This document shows, in pieces, positions 41,443 through 50,330 of a DNA stretch of 64,000 bases. Origin of the DNA: Nocardia vinacea (lineage in GTDB: Bacteria; Actinomycetota; Actinomycetes; Mycobacteriales; Mycobacteriaceae); the NCBI RefSeq assembly GCF_035920345.1, contig NZ_CP109149.1:8556001-8620000 (forward strand). Reading direction: 5' to 3'. Position numbers and translations under genes: made by a program. Every line of letters begins with the position of its first letter. Within the stretch, counting starts at the first letter, position 1. Under the pieces are notes generated by a model. It saw only the letters and a list, made by a program, of their open reading frames with translations. It had not been told where the DNA came from and ran no database searches.

Positions 41443-42525
41443 ATGCGTAAGGGGATCCTCGGCATTGCGGCCGTATCGGTCGCGCTTCTCACCTCGCTCA
41501 CTGCCTGCGGGGACGACAACAAGGACTCGGGGGGTGGGGGCGCCAAGATCGGGGTGATCCTGCCGGACAGCAAGACATCCGCGCGGTGGGAGACGGCGGA
41601 TCGGAAGTATCTGCAGGCGGCGTTCGACGCGGCGGGGATCAAGGCGGATATCCAGAACGCGCAGGGGGATAAGAACGCCTTCCAGACCATCGCGGATCAG
41701 ATGATCACCAATGGCGCCTCGGTGCTGATGATCACCAACCTCGACAGTGGGACCGGCAAGGCTGTGATCCAGAAGGCGAAGTCGCAGGGTGTGACCGTAA
41801 TCGATTACGACAGACTGACTCTCGGCGGTGGGGCGCCGTTCTATGTGTCGTTCGACAATGTGAAGGTCGGCAAGTTGATGGGGGACGGTCTGTCCAAGTG
41901 CCTCACCGACAAGAAGGCGGTCAATCCGATCGTCGCCTACCTGAACGGCGGACCCACCGACAACAATGCGACGCTGTTCAAGAACGGTTACGACAGTGTG
42001 CTGAAGCCGAAGTTCGATTCCGGTGAGTATGCGAAGGGACCGGATCAGGCGGTGCCGGAGTGGGATAACACCAAGGCGGGCACCATCTTCGAGCAGATGC
42101 TCACCGGCACGCCGAATCTCGGCGGTGTGGTCGCGGCCAACGACGGGCTCGGCAATGCCGCTATCGCGGTGCTGAAGAAGCAGAAGCTGAACGGCCAGAT
42201 CCCGGTGACCGGCCAGGATGCCACGGTCCAGGGCCTGCAGAACGTGCTCGCGGGCGATCAGTGCATGACCGTCTACAAGGCCATCAAGCTGGAGGCCGAC
42301 GCCGGCGCGAAGCTGGCGATCGCGCTCGCGAGGGGTGAGAAGGGCGAGGCGAACAGCACCGTCGACGATCCCGAAGCGAATGCGAAAGTGCCCGCGGTGC
42401 TGCTGGAACCGAAGGCGATTTTCAAGGAGAACGTGAACGACGTTGTCGCGGACGGCTATGTCACCAAGGCCGAGCTGTGCACCGGCGAATTCGCGAAGCT
42501 CTGCGCGGATAACGGGGTCCGCTGA
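41443..42525 (+). CDS. Sugar ABC transporter substrate-binding lipoprotein, XylF-like
   Basis: 360 residues from ATG 41443. The signal peptide ends in a lipobox (LTSLTACG, Cys23), so the mature protein is a membrane-anchored lipoprotein. The ribose/xylose-binding pattern is clear: KIGVILPDSKTSARWE, DQMITNGASVLMITNLD, VIDYDRLTL and YVSFDNVKVGKLMG, the last two close to XylF. It probably binds D-xylose or a related aldose. It is the first gene of an SBP-ATPase-permease operon followed by a ROK regulator. Confidence 0.93.
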   Translation: MRKGILGIAAVSVALLTSLTACGDDNKDSGGGGAKIGVILPDSKTSARWETADRKYLQAAFDAAGIKADIQNAQGDKNAFQTIADQMITNGASVLMITNLDSGTGKAVIQKAKSQGVTVIDYDRLTLGGGAPFYVSFDNVKVGKLMGDGLSKCLTDKKAVNPIVAYLNGGPTDNNATLFKNGYDSVLKPKFDSGEYAKGPDQAVPEWDNTKAGTIFEQMLTGTPNLGGVVAANDGLGNAAIAVLKKQKLNGQIPVTGQDATVQGLQNVLAGDQCMTVYKAIKLEADAGAKLAIALARGEKGEANSTVDDPEANAKVPAVLLEPKAIFKENVNDVVADGYVTKAELCTGEFAKLCADNGVR

Positions 42526-42536
42526 TCGTGTTACAC

Positions 42537-42577
42537 CGCCCCTTCCGCGATTCGATGAGGGGACCGCGGAAGGGGCG
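42537..42577 (+). promoter_or_regulatory. Intercistronic stem-loop after the binding-protein gene
   Basis: A perfect 13-bp GC-rich stem (CGCCCCTTCCGCG at 42537-42549, CGCGGAAGGGGCG at 42565-42577) lies between the SBP stop and the ATPase start. Such hairpins after the first cistron stabilise or partly terminate the mRNA, so the binding protein is made in excess over the membrane parts. Confidence 0.75.
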
Positions 42578-42599
42578 CCCAACTTGAGGAGCTGCACCC

Positions 42600-43370
42600 A
42601 TGCCGGATAACCCGGTCATCGAATTATGCGGGATAGAAAAGAGTTTCGGTCCCGTCCATGTCTTGCACGAGGTCGCCTTCTCCGCGTACTCGGGTGAGGT
42701 GACGGCGCTGGTCGGCGATAACGGCGCGGGCAAGTCCACGCTGGTCAAGTGCATCGGCGGTACTCATCCGATCGATTCGGGTGAATTTTTTTTCGAGGGC
42801 AAGCCAGTGCGTGTGCACAGCCCGCGTGACGCCGCCGATCTCGGGATCGAGATCGTGTACCAGGATCTGGCGCTCTGCGACAACCTCGACATCGTGCAGA
42901 ACATGTTCCTCGGCCGGGAGAAGAAGCACGGCCTGGTCCTCGACGAGTACGGGATGGAGGAGCTGGCCGGAAAGACCTTGGCGGGCTTATCGGTTCGGAC
43001 GGTGAAGTCGGTGCGACAGCAGGTGGCGAGTCTGTCCGGCGGTCAACGCCAGACGGTGGCGATCGCGAAAGCCGTGCTGTGGAACAGCAAAGTGGTGATC
43101 CTGGACGAGCCGACGGCCGCGCTGGGTGTCGCTCAGACCCAGCAGGTGCTCGAGTTGGTTCGTCGACTTGCCGACAAAGGCCTTGCGGTGGTGTTGATTT
43201 CGCACAATATGAACGACGTCTTCGCGGTCTCGGATCGGATCGCCGCGCTGTATCTCGGCCGGATGGCGGCCCAGGTGCGCACCGCCGACGTGACGCACGC
43301 ACAGGTCGTCGAACTGATCACCGCCGGTCGCAGCGGAAGTCTCGGCCTCGGAAATGGAGCAAGCGTATGA
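42600..43370 (+). CDS. Sugar ABC transporter ATPase, single-domain
   Basis: 256 residues. Walker A is GDNGAGKST (about residue 40), the Q-loop YQD, the signature LSGGQRQ (about 145), Walker B VVILDEPTAALG (about 163) and the H-loop His in SHNM (about 200). Only one ATPase domain is present, where RbsA/XylG-type proteins often have two, so it should act as a homodimer. Its stop overlaps the permease start (ATGA), showing coupling. Confidence 0.94.
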   Translation: MPDNPVIELCGIEKSFGPVHVLHEVAFSAYSGEVTALVGDNGAGKSTLVKCIGGTHPIDSGEFFFEGKPVRVHSPRDAADLGIEIVYQDLALCDNLDIVQNMFLGREKKHGLVLDEYGMEELAGKTLAGLSVRTVKSVRQQVASLSGGQRQTVAIAKAVLWNSKVVILDEPTAALGVAQTQQVLELVRRLADKGLAVVLISHNMNDVFAVSDRIAALYLGRMAAQVRTADVTHAQVVELITAGRSGSLGLGNGASV

Positions 43371-44608
43371 GCGCCGTGGTTACGGATAAGTTCGAGGCCA
43401 CGTCCTCGCCGGTGACCGAGCTGGTCAACTCGTATGTCGGACGGGTGCGCAGCGGGAATATGGGTGCGCTGCCGTCGATTATCGCGCTGGCGGTGCTGTC
43501 GGTGGTGTTCTGGATCGCGCGGCCGGTGTTCATGACGCAGGGTAATTTCGCGAATCTCCTGACCCAGGGCGCGGCCATCGCGGTAATCGCCATGGGACTG
43601 ATCTTCGTTTTGCTGCTCGGTGAGATCGATCTGTCGGCCGGATTCGCCAGCGGTGTGTGTGCGGCGGTGCTCGCGGTATTGCTCACCGATAAGGGATGGC
43701 CTTGGTACGCAGCGGTTCTCGTCTCGCTGCTCACCGGCGTCGTGATCGGACTGACCATCGGGACGATCGTGGTGAAGATCGGAATCCCTTCGTTCGTGGT
43801 GACATTGGCGGCGTTTCTGGCATTGCAGGGTGTCGCGCTGAAGATCATGGACAATGGGCGCAATATCTCGATCCACGATGAGACGATCGTCGCGATCGCC
43901 AATAGGAATGTGCCACCTTGGCTCGGCTGGGTCATGTACGTGGTGCTGCTGGCCGGATTCGCGGTTATCCAATACCGAAAACTGCGGGCGCGCACCAAAC
44001 TCGGTCTCACCGGTGAAACCGCACCGGTGATCGCGCTGCGGATAGCGGCGGTTGCCGTGGTGGCGGGTGCGGCGGTGCTGATCCTCAATGACGAACGCAG
44101 CCGCAACCCGGCGATCAACTCGCTCAAGGGCATGCCGATCGTGGTGCCGTTGATCGTGGCGCTGCTACTGCTTTGGACGTTCGTGCTCAACCGCACCTCG
44201 TTCGGCAGACACATCTACGCGGTCGGCGGCAGTACGGAAGCGGCTCGGCGGGCGGGCATTCCGGTCGATCGGATCAAGATCTGTGCCTTCGTGCTGTGTT
44301 CGACAATGGCCGCCGTGGGCGGGCTGATCGCGGCATCGCGTGCCAACTCCGTCGATCCGAATACCGGCGGCAGCGATGTGTTGCTGACCGCTGTCGGAGC
44401 GGCCGTGATCGGCGGTACGAGTCTGTTCGGCGGGCGCGGTCGGATGCTCGACGCGGTGCTCGGTGCGGCGGTGGTCGCGGTGATCAATAACGGAATGGGC
44501 CTGATGGGCTACAGCGCGGGCACCAAATTCGTTGTGACAGGATTCGTGCTGCTGTTGGCAGCGGGAGTGGACGCGCTGTCGCGCAAGCGTGCGTTGCCAG
44601 GAAGTTGA
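43367..44608 (+). CDS. Sugar ABC transporter permease, XylH-like
   Basis: 413 residues from ATG 43367, overlapping the ATPase stop. It belongs to the BPD_transp_2 family with about ten or more membrane helices. Family landmarks are AVIAMGLIFVLLLGEIDLSAG near residue 65 and GRHIYAVGGSTEAARRAGI near residue 282, followed by GGTSLFGGRGRMLDAVLGA. It forms the membrane channel for the sugar bound by the XylF-like protein. The length matches XylH (about 390). Confidence 0.94.
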   Translation: MSAVVTDKFEATSSPVTELVNSYVGRVRSGNMGALPSIIALAVLSVVFWIARPVFMTQGNFANLLTQGAAIAVIAMGLIFVLLLGEIDLSAGFASGVCAAVLAVLLTDKGWPWYAAVLVSLLTGVVIGLTIGTIVVKIGIPSFVVTLAAFLALQGVALKIMDNGRNISIHDETIVAIANRNVPPWLGWVMYVVLLAGFAVIQYRKLRARTKLGLTGETAPVIALRIAAVAVVAGAAVLILNDERSRNPAINSLKGMPIVVPLIVALLLLWTFVLNRTSFGRHIYAVGGSTEAARRAGIPVDRIKICAFVLCSTMAAVGGLIAASRANSVDPNTGGSDVLLTAVGAAVIGGTSLFGGRGRMLDAVLGAAVVAVINNGMGLMGYSAGTKFVVTGFVLLLAAGVDALSRKRALPGS

Positions 44609-44670
44609 CCAACTGACCATTTCGAGCGACCTGCAAGCAGTCGCTAGCGACCGGGAGGAGGTTCGCCCGA

Positions 44671-45864
44671 ATGAGAGCTGCACCTTCCCCGGACGAGATC
44701 CGGCGGCAGAACCTCGCCGTGCTGCTGCGGCATGTCCACTCCAGCGGACCCATGTCGCGAACGGCGCTCGCCGAGCGGATGGGGCTCAATCGCAGCACCA
44801 TCCTGGCGCTGACCGCCGACCTCGCCGCGGCCGGTCTGGTCAGCGAGGAGCTGCCGGGGCAGACGGGGAAGGCAGGGCGGCCGTCGCTGGTGGTGCGCCC
44901 CGAATCGGAGCGGGTCTACGGGTTGGCACTGGATGTGGGGGCGGATCGGCTCGCGGTGGCTCGGGTCGGCTTGGGTGGGGTGATTCTCGATCGGCGGGAA
45001 ACGCGCCGTCCCAGTGGCACGTTCGATCCGAATGATGTGATCGGTGCGCTCGTGGACCTCGCGGAGAACATGATTCGCGGGTCCGGGCCCGAGACGGTAT
45101 GTGTGGGTGTGGGAGTCGCGTTCTGTGGGATGGTGCGCGAAGAGGACGGGGTCGTTCGGTACGGGCCGAATATCGGGTGGGTGGATGTGCCGGTCGGGGC
45201 GCGGCTTTCGGAGCGACTCGGGTTACGCGTGGTGGTCGGTAACAACGCCAACCTCGGTGCGCTTGCCGAACGGGAACGTGGTGTCGGTATCGGGGTTGCG
45301 GACATGATCTATCTGCACGGTGAGGTCGGTATCGGGGGCGGAATCATCATGGGCGGCAAGCTGCTCGGTGGTGAGGGGGGATATGGCGGCGAGGTCGGGC
45401 ACATGATCGTGAATCCGGGTGGGCGGGCTTGCACGTGTGGGTCGTATGGCTGTTTGGAGGCCGAGGCGGGCGAGCTCGCGTTGATTGCGGCTGCCGGGCG
45501 GGCGGATCTCACCGGGCGTGCGGCGGTAGAGGCGATCGTGGATGCTGCGGCGCGTGGTGATGCCACTGCCCGAGATGCGTTGCACCAGGTCGGGGATTGG
45601 CTCGGCTACGGCGTTGCCAACCTGGTCAATATCTTCAATCCGACGATGGTCGTGTTCGGTGGCGTGCTCCGCGAGATCTACCTCGCCTCCGCCGCACAGG
45701 TCCGCAGCAGACTCGCGGTGAACGGGCTGCTCGCGGTGCGTGAGCGAGTTCGCTTGCGCACCTCCGCACTTGCCGACGATGCGCCCTTGGTCGGCGCCGC
45801 CGAACTAGCCTTCGCCGACGTCCTCACCGACCCGCTACAAACCCTGGCCCGCATCTCCAACTGA
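44671..45864 (+). CDS. ROK-family transcriptional regulator
   Basis: 397 residues from ATG 44671 (GGAGGAGG upstream). An N-terminal winged helix (about 10-70: MSRTALAERMGLNRSTILALTADLAAAGLV) is followed by a ROK sugar-kinase-like domain with DVGADRLAVA, the GEVGHMIVNPGG block and the zinc motif CTCGSYGCLEAEAG. It follows the transporter by 62 nt and probably represses it until the sugar binds, as XylR-type proteins do. Confidence 0.93.
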   Translation: MRAAPSPDEIRRQNLAVLLRHVHSSGPMSRTALAERMGLNRSTILALTADLAAAGLVSEELPGQTGKAGRPSLVVRPESERVYGLALDVGADRLAVARVGLGGVILDRRETRRPSGTFDPNDVIGALVDLAENMIRGSGPETVCVGVGVAFCGMVREEDGVVRYGPNIGWVDVPVGARLSERLGLRVVVGNNANLGALAERERGVGIGVADMIYLHGEVGIGGGIIMGGKLLGGEGGYGGEVGHMIVNPGGRACTCGSYGCLEAEAGELALIAAAGRADLTGRAAVEAIVDAAARGDATARDALHQVGDWLGYGVANLVNIFNPTMVVFGGVLREIYLASAAQVRSRLAVNGLLAVRERVRLRTSALADDAPLVGAAELAFADVLTDPLQTLARISN

Positions 45865-45872
45865 CTCGCATC

Positions 45873-45938
45873 AAGATCAGGTGGAATCTGTGCAGGCATC
45901 GGCCCGAGAAGCCCCCGCCACCAGTGCCACCTGATCTT
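45873..45938 (+). terminator. Long-loop inverted repeat after the ROK gene
   Basis: A perfect 12-bp inverted repeat (AAGATCAGGTGG 45873-45884, CCACCTGATCTT 45927-45938) with a 42-nt loop starts 8 nt after the ROK stop. It is followed by ATTGT. It may terminate the sugar operon; the large loop leaves other roles possible. Confidence 0.45.
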
Positions 45939-46049
45939 ATTGTGCTGACGCCAGAGCGGTCGCTTGGGTGGTTTACCTGCGGGGATATTCGTGGAATGCT
46001 GTCGCGGTCGGAGCTTGGGGGAGTAGTTCGAACTCATTTGGGGGGCTTT

Positions 46050-46595
46050 ATGGAGAGACATCCGTCGGGGCTTTCGTACGCGCCGAGGACTGAGCCGCCG
46101 TTGTTGCCGTACCGTCCGGCCGGGAGCCGCGCGGAATTCGAGGATCCGCCGCGGGCGTCGCCGTGCCGCACGCCGTTATCGCGGAATGATCAGACCGGAC
46201 GATCCGGCCCGCCGGGTTTGCGGCGGGCGCTCAGTGCGGGGCATGCCGAGTTGCCGCCGGTCGTCGAATTGGATTCGACGGCACAGCAATTCGTCGAGCG
46301 TGCGCTGCGGCTGGCGCTCGAGATACTCGACCACCGCCGCCCAGTCGCCCAACTCACCACCATGGCCACGCCCGCCGTGGTCTCTGCGGTGCGAACCATA
46401 GTCCGAGCCGACCTCGCACCCGGCCGCACACTCGGCGTAGCCGTGCTCTACCGCGCGGGCCTCATGATGGTCGACGCCTCGACCGCGGAAGTCTTCGCCA
46501 CCTACGACCGCGGCCGCCAACACTTCGCCATCGCCGCCCGAATCGCCCGCACCCGCTCAACGGACTGGCGGCTCACTGCTTTTCGAGTGCGGTGA
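46050..46595 (+). CDS. Rv3235-like protein (DUF6459)
   Basis: 181 residues from ATG 46050, preceded by a G-rich run. A variable, Pro/Arg-rich first third is followed by a conserved C-terminal domain: QQFVERALRLALEILDHRRPVAQLTTMATPAV, then VRTIVRADL and GRQHFAIAARIARTRSTDWRLTAFRVR. This pattern matches the actinobacterial Rv3235 family, usually near secA, whose role is unknown. Here it stands apart from secA. Its stop codon lies in the first copy of the 189-bp repeat, so the C-terminal bases are shared with that repeat. Confidence 0.8.
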   Translation: MERHPSGLSYAPRTEPPLLPYRPAGSRAEFEDPPRASPCRTPLSRNDQTGRSGPPGLRRALSAGHAELPPVVELDSTAQQFVERALRLALEILDHRRPVAQLTTMATPAVVSAVRTIVRADLAPGRTLGVAVLYRAGLMMVDASTAEVFATYDRGRQHFAIAARIARTRSTDWRLTAFRVR

Positions 46596-47007
46596 ATCCG
46601 ACGCACAGTCGCCACGGTGCGGGCCGCGGCAGCTGGCGTCTTCTGTGTGCGGTGAATCGACGCGTGCCTCGGTGGTCGGCGCGTGCGGACCGTGTCCCAC
46701 AGCAGACCTTGCGGATATCTGTGCTGTCCGCGCTGTGGTGAGTGCGCGGCGGTCGTACTGGCTCACCGTTTCCGGGGGCGGTGAATCCGACGCACGGTCG
46801 TCACGGTACGGGCCGTGGTAGCTGGTGTCTTCTGTGCGGTGAATCCGACGCGCGTCCAGGTGGTCGGCGCGTGCGGACCTTTTCCCACAGCAGACCTTGC
46901 TGATGTCTGTGCTGTCCGCGCCGTGGCAAGTTCGCGGCGGTGACACTGGCTCACCGTTTCCGGGGGGCGGTGAATCCGACGCGCGCCTCGGTGGTCGCCC
47001 GCACGCG
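46589..47007. repeat. 189-bp imperfect tandem repeat, about 2.2 copies
   Basis: Units begin with GCGGTGAATCC at 46589, 46778 and 46967, exactly 189 bp apart; the third copy is cut off at about 47007. Each full unit holds a second GCGGTGAATC about 59 nt in, plus matching blocks such as CCCACAGCAGACCTTGC and ACTGGCTCACCGTTTCC. Two units differ at roughly one base in eight. The rest of the gap (47008-47318) shows no gene. Confidence 0.85.
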
Positions 47008-47306
47008 TTCGGTGCTGCGGTGCGAACGTCTGCACGATTCGGCTCCGGCATGTGCCCGGCTGTGCAATCCGCGCCTGCGGCAATGGCGCGGCCTGCGTGC
47101 GGTGATGGCGCGGCCGGCGGTGATGGTACTCGGCGGCTGTCGTCGCGGCGTGCCGCCACGACGACAGCCGCTGGCCGCGGCCGGGTAAACATCGTGCGCG
47201 GTCGGGTGTGGCGGTCTCCGCCCGTGTGCGTCGCCGCGGGCAGACTGCGGCTGGTCGTCTTCCAGGGCCGGTCAGTCCACGGCAGGCGCGGAGTTCGGGG
47301 CGGAAC

Positions 47307-47312
47307 TACGCT
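47307..47312 (+). promoter_or_regulatory. Likely -10 box for a leaderless transcript
   Basis: TACGCT ends 6 nt before ATG 47319, and no ribosome-binding site lies between them. In Mycobacteriales this spacing is typical of genes transcribed without a 5' leader. Confidence 0.45.
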
Positions 47313-47318
47313 GGCCGG

Positions 47319-47957
47319 ATGATCGGCACGCGAGGCAGTTATGACCTGGTGGCCGAGCGTTATGCCGATGAGCTCGGGGATGAGTTGCGGGGTAAGCCGT
47401 TGGATCGGGGGATGTTGGGGGTTTTCGCCGAACTCACCGACGGGGGTGTGGTTGCGGATATTGGTTGTGGGCCGGGGCATGTCGCTGCTTATCTTGCGGG
47501 GCGGGGGGTGCGGGCTGTTGGGATGGATCTTTCGCCTGCGATGTGTGCGGTGGCGCGGCGGACTAATGCGGTGGCGGCTGGTGCGGCGGATATGACTGCG
47601 CTGCCGGTGCGGGCGGAATCGTTGGCGGGGTTGGTTTGTCTGTATGCGGTGATCCATTTGGACGAGCAGCAGCGGGCGGCGGCCTATGCGGAGTTCGCGC
47701 GGGTGTTGCGGCCCGGTGGGTACGCGCTCATTGCATTTCACACCAGCGACGCGGACTTTCCGGATGGTGGGGCCAAGACGCTCACCGATTGGTGGGGCCA
47801 CCAGGTTGACCTCACCTTTCATTACCTGGACCCGGACGCTGAATCCGAAGCCTTGGTGACGGCTGGTCTGGTCCCTGAGGCGCGCTTGGACCGTGAACCG
47901 CATCCGGACACCGAACATCCGAGCCGGCGCAGCTATCTGCTGGTCCAGCGCGCATAG
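47319..47957 (+). CDS. Class I SAM-dependent methyltransferase (Methyltransf_11)
   Basis: 212 residues from ATG 47319. Motif I is VVADIGCGPGHVAAYLAGRG (about 44-63), motif II GMDLSPAMCAVARR, then AADMTALPV and the post-motif LRPGGYALIAFH (about 132). It resembles UbiE/COQ5-like small-molecule methyltransferases; the substrate is unknown. Codon usage is rich in G-ending codons. It is followed 15 nt later by a HAD hydrolase gene and is probably co-transcribed. Confidence 0.92.
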   Translation: MIGTRGSYDLVAERYADELGDELRGKPLDRGMLGVFAELTDGGVVADIGCGPGHVAAYLAGRGVRAVGMDLSPAMCAVARRTNAVAAGAADMTALPVRAESLAGLVCLYAVIHLDEQQRAAAYAEFARVLRPGGYALIAFHTSDADFPDGGAKTLTDWWGHQVDLTFHYLDPDAESEALVTAGLVPEARLDREPHPDTEHPSRRSYLLVQRA

Positions 47958-47972
47958 GGAAAGGTGCGAATT

Positions 47973-48671
47973 GTGTTGCGAGCATTACTTTTCGATGTGC
48001 AGGGGACGGCGACGGATTTTCATTCGACCGTCTGCGCCGAAGCGCGACGCATCGGTGGTACCCGATATCGCCATATCGATTGGCCCGGTTTCGTAGACCA
48101 TTGGCGCGCTGAATATTTCGCCGCACTGCGGAAGGCAGAGCCCGACCGAGACAACTGGGTCACCGTGCATTCGGTCTACGCCAACGCACTGGACGGCCTA
48201 CTGGGTGATTACGGCATCGACCTGTCGCCCGACGAACGCGCCGATCTCACCCTCGCCTGGCAGCGACTCGAACCATGGCCCGATGTAGTCGCCGGATTAA
48301 ACAGGCTCGCAAGCAAATTCACGATCGCGACCTTGTCGAATGCGGATGTCGCCGCCGTGGTGAATATTTCGAAGCGCGCCGCACTGCCGTGGGATGCGGT
48401 ATTCACCGCCGAGATGGCGGGTGCGTTCAAACCAGACCCCACGGTGTATCGCATGGCCGCACGGTATCTGGGGCTCGAGCCGTCGGAGATCATGATGGTC
48501 GCCAGCCACAAGTACGACATTCAGGCCGCGGGCGCACTGGGCTTCCGGACGGCCTTCGTCGCACGGCCGCTCGAGTTCGGCGCCGGCGGTGATGTGGATG
48601 TTTCCTTCGACGACGATTTCGACGTCAACGCCACCGACTTCCTCGATCTCGCAGACCAACTCGGCTGCTGA
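47973..48671 (+). CDS. HAD-superfamily hydrolase, haloacid-dehalogenase type II-like
   Basis: 232 residues from GTG 47973 (a GTG at 47964 lies too close to the AGGGAAAG ribosome site). Motif I is LLFDVQGTATDF, with the nucleophile Asp in place; motif II is TLSNAD, the Lys is in AGAFKPDP and motif IV is MMVASHKYDIQAA. The DVxGT form of motif I, with no second Asp, is typical of 2-haloacid dehalogenases rather than phosphatases. It probably cleaves a carbon-halogen bond or a related substrate. Confidence 0.9.
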   Translation: MLRALLFDVQGTATDFHSTVCAEARRIGGTRYRHIDWPGFVDHWRAEYFAALRKAEPDRDNWVTVHSVYANALDGLLGDYGIDLSPDERADLTLAWQRLEPWPDVVAGLNRLASKFTIATLSNADVAAVVNISKRAALPWDAVFTAEMAGAFKPDPTVYRMAARYLGLEPSEIMMVASHKYDIQAAGALGFRTAFVARPLEFGAGGDVDVSFDDDFDVNATDFLDLADQLGC

Positions 48672-48672
48672 C

Positions 48673-49530
48673 CTACGCGGTTCGCATGGCACACAGCACA
48701 TGTGGCGGAACGGTGGACCGCTGTCGCGGGCTGCTACCGAGGTAACCGGCGATGAGGTTCGGTGCGTCGCGATCGTCGACTCGGTCGAATCCAGCCTCCC
48801 GCAAGATATTTGCGATGTCATCGGCCGTGAAGAAGCTGAGCCAGGGCTCGCCGATGGACGCCACCAGATCGGCTCGCGCGGTGCGCTGATCCATCTCCTC
48901 GGGCGTGGAAGCCGAAGCGGGATAGAGATAGTCGAACACCAACCGCACCGGTGTCGCCTGGCCCGCGACGAACCGTAGGGTGTCCAGGATCGTGTCCTGA
49001 GTCAGGTACATGATGACGCCGAGCCAGACGAATACGGCCGGTCGACTCCGATCGAACTCGGCGGCAGCTAATCCTGCTGCGAGCGTTTGGCTTTCGAAGT
49101 CGACGGGAGCGAAGGTCAGCGATGCCGGGAGTTCGATGCCCGCCGCATCGAGCCGCTGCCGCTTCCACTCCTGGGTATCGGGATGATCGACCTCGAACAC
49201 CCGCACATCCGGATGCGGGTTGCGATAGGCGAAGGTGTCCAGTCCGGCACCGAGAATCACCACCTGACGGGTGCCTGCCGCTACCGCGTCGGCAACGGTG
49301 TCCTCGGCGAAGCGGGCGCGGGCGGCCAGGAACAGACGGCGTCGGCGGCGCATGTCGGTCTCGTCGTCCTGGAACGTCGCGGTCTCCAGATCGGCCAGTT
49401 GGTCGGGCGCGATGCCTGCGATTCGAATGGCCAGCGGATCGGTGAAGATGCGCGGCTCAGTCGCGATCTGGTGGTAAGCGCGAGCGTAGGCGGTGGCGAG
49501 GGCGGTGCGACTTGGCTGACCGAGCTGCAT
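48673..49530 (-). CDS. SAM-dependent methyltransferase, TIGR00027/LCMT-like family
   Basis: 285 residues. The family pattern PSRTALATAYARAYHQ, then FTDPLAIRI, the SAM loop VVILGAGLDTFAYR (about 90-103), FEVDHPDTQEWKRQRL and GVIMYLTQD are all present. It is the same broad family as 23408-24265 but a different branch, with no close nucleotide match. It converges on the HAD gene with stops 1-2 nt apart. The TetR gene lies 32 nt upstream on the same strand, so the two probably share a transcript. Confidence 0.9.
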   Translation of the reverse strand: MQLGQPSRTALATAYARAYHQIATEPRIFTDPLAIRIAGIAPDQLADLETATFQDDETDMRRRRRLFLAARARFAEDTVADAVAAGTRQVVILGAGLDTFAYRNPHPDVRVFEVDHPDTQEWKRQRLDAAGIELPASLTFAPVDFESQTLAAGLAAAEFDRSRPAVFVWLGVIMYLTQDTILDTLRFVAGQATPVRLVFDYLYPASASTPEEMDQRTARADLVASIGEPWLSFFTADDIANILREAGFDRVDDRDAPNLIAGYLGSSPRQRSTVPPHVLCAMRTA

Positions 49531-49562
49531 ACGCCGAACCTACCCGCCACGCCGGCACGGAA

Positions 49563-50195
49563 CTATTCCTCGGTGAGGATCAGCGAGTTGGCGATGGGGG
49601 CGAGCACCTCGACCAGTTGCGTGATCGGCGGGCGCGGGTCGGCCAGAATCCATTCGTGCGCGACACCGTTGATCGCGCCGATGAGTGCACTTGCCGCCCA
49701 GGTGATTCCGCCAGGGACGCGGATGTCCGGGCCCGCGATCGAGATGAGCAGCGCCTCGATTGCCCCCGCCCACGCGTGGCGGCGCTCACGGCGGTGCTTC
49801 TCCATGCGTTCACTGACCCCGACCACCTCGACGAAGGCGACCTTGGCCCGGTACGGATCGGAGCTGATCGAACCGATGAACGCCGTCAGCACCGCGGTGA
49901 GCCCGGCCGCGATATCCGTATCCGGCCCCAGTGCCGCGACGGCCTGCCCGACGACTGCGGCGGACTGGTCCTGGATGTAGTCGTAGGACGCGATGAGTAC
50001 GTCTTCCCTGGTCTGGAACTCCTCGTAGAACTGCCGCTTGGACAGCCCGGCCGCGGTGCACACATCGGCTAGCGAGCAATCCGCATAGCCGCGCTCGGCG
50101 AAGGTTCGGATGGCGGCGTCCAGGAACCGCTGCCGTCGCTCAGCCTTCCGCTCGCTCACTGCGCGGCCGCCGTACTGCCTGTCCACGATGGTCAC
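49563..50195 (-). CDS. TetR/AcrR-family regulator
   Basis: 210 residues with a GTG start at 50195 (GAGG seven bases upstream). The helix-turn-helix covers residues about 16-62 (RQRFLDAAIRTFAERGYADCSLADV and GLSKRQFYEEFQTRED). The C-terminal ligand domain is helical and variable. It probably co-regulates the downstream methyltransferase. It may also control the secreted lipase at 50627, whose start region holds a palindrome. Confidence 0.92.
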   Translation of the reverse strand: MTIVDRQYGGRAVSERKAERRQRFLDAAIRTFAERGYADCSLADVCTAAGLSKRQFYEEFQTREDVLIASYDYIQDQSAAVVGQAVAALGPDTDIAAGLTAVLTAFIGSISSDPYRAKVAFVEVVGVSERMEKHRRERRHAWAGAIEALLISIAGPDIRVPGGITWAASALIGAINGVAHEWILADPRPPITQLVEVLAPIANSLILTEE

Positions 50196-50330
50196 AGCTC
50201 CGCCTCGCTAGCGTGCGGCTCCGCTGCGACCAAGGGTGCTGTGTCTTTGGTTCCCTCGCTGTGCTCGGTCACAAGCACCACGGTATCCGAGCAGCCACGC
50301 GGACTGCTCGGTGTGCTGTGACGGCCCGGG

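Noticed and set aside
45924..46049. N-terminal extension of the Rv3235-like protein
   Set aside because: The extra codons run through sequence without a ribosome site; ATG 46050 follows a G-rich run and gives the usual variable N-terminus.
46557..47918. 453-residue minus-strand ORF across the repeat
   Set aside because: It has repeats because the DNA does. It overlaps the methyltransferase at 47319 and lacks a plausible start or family.
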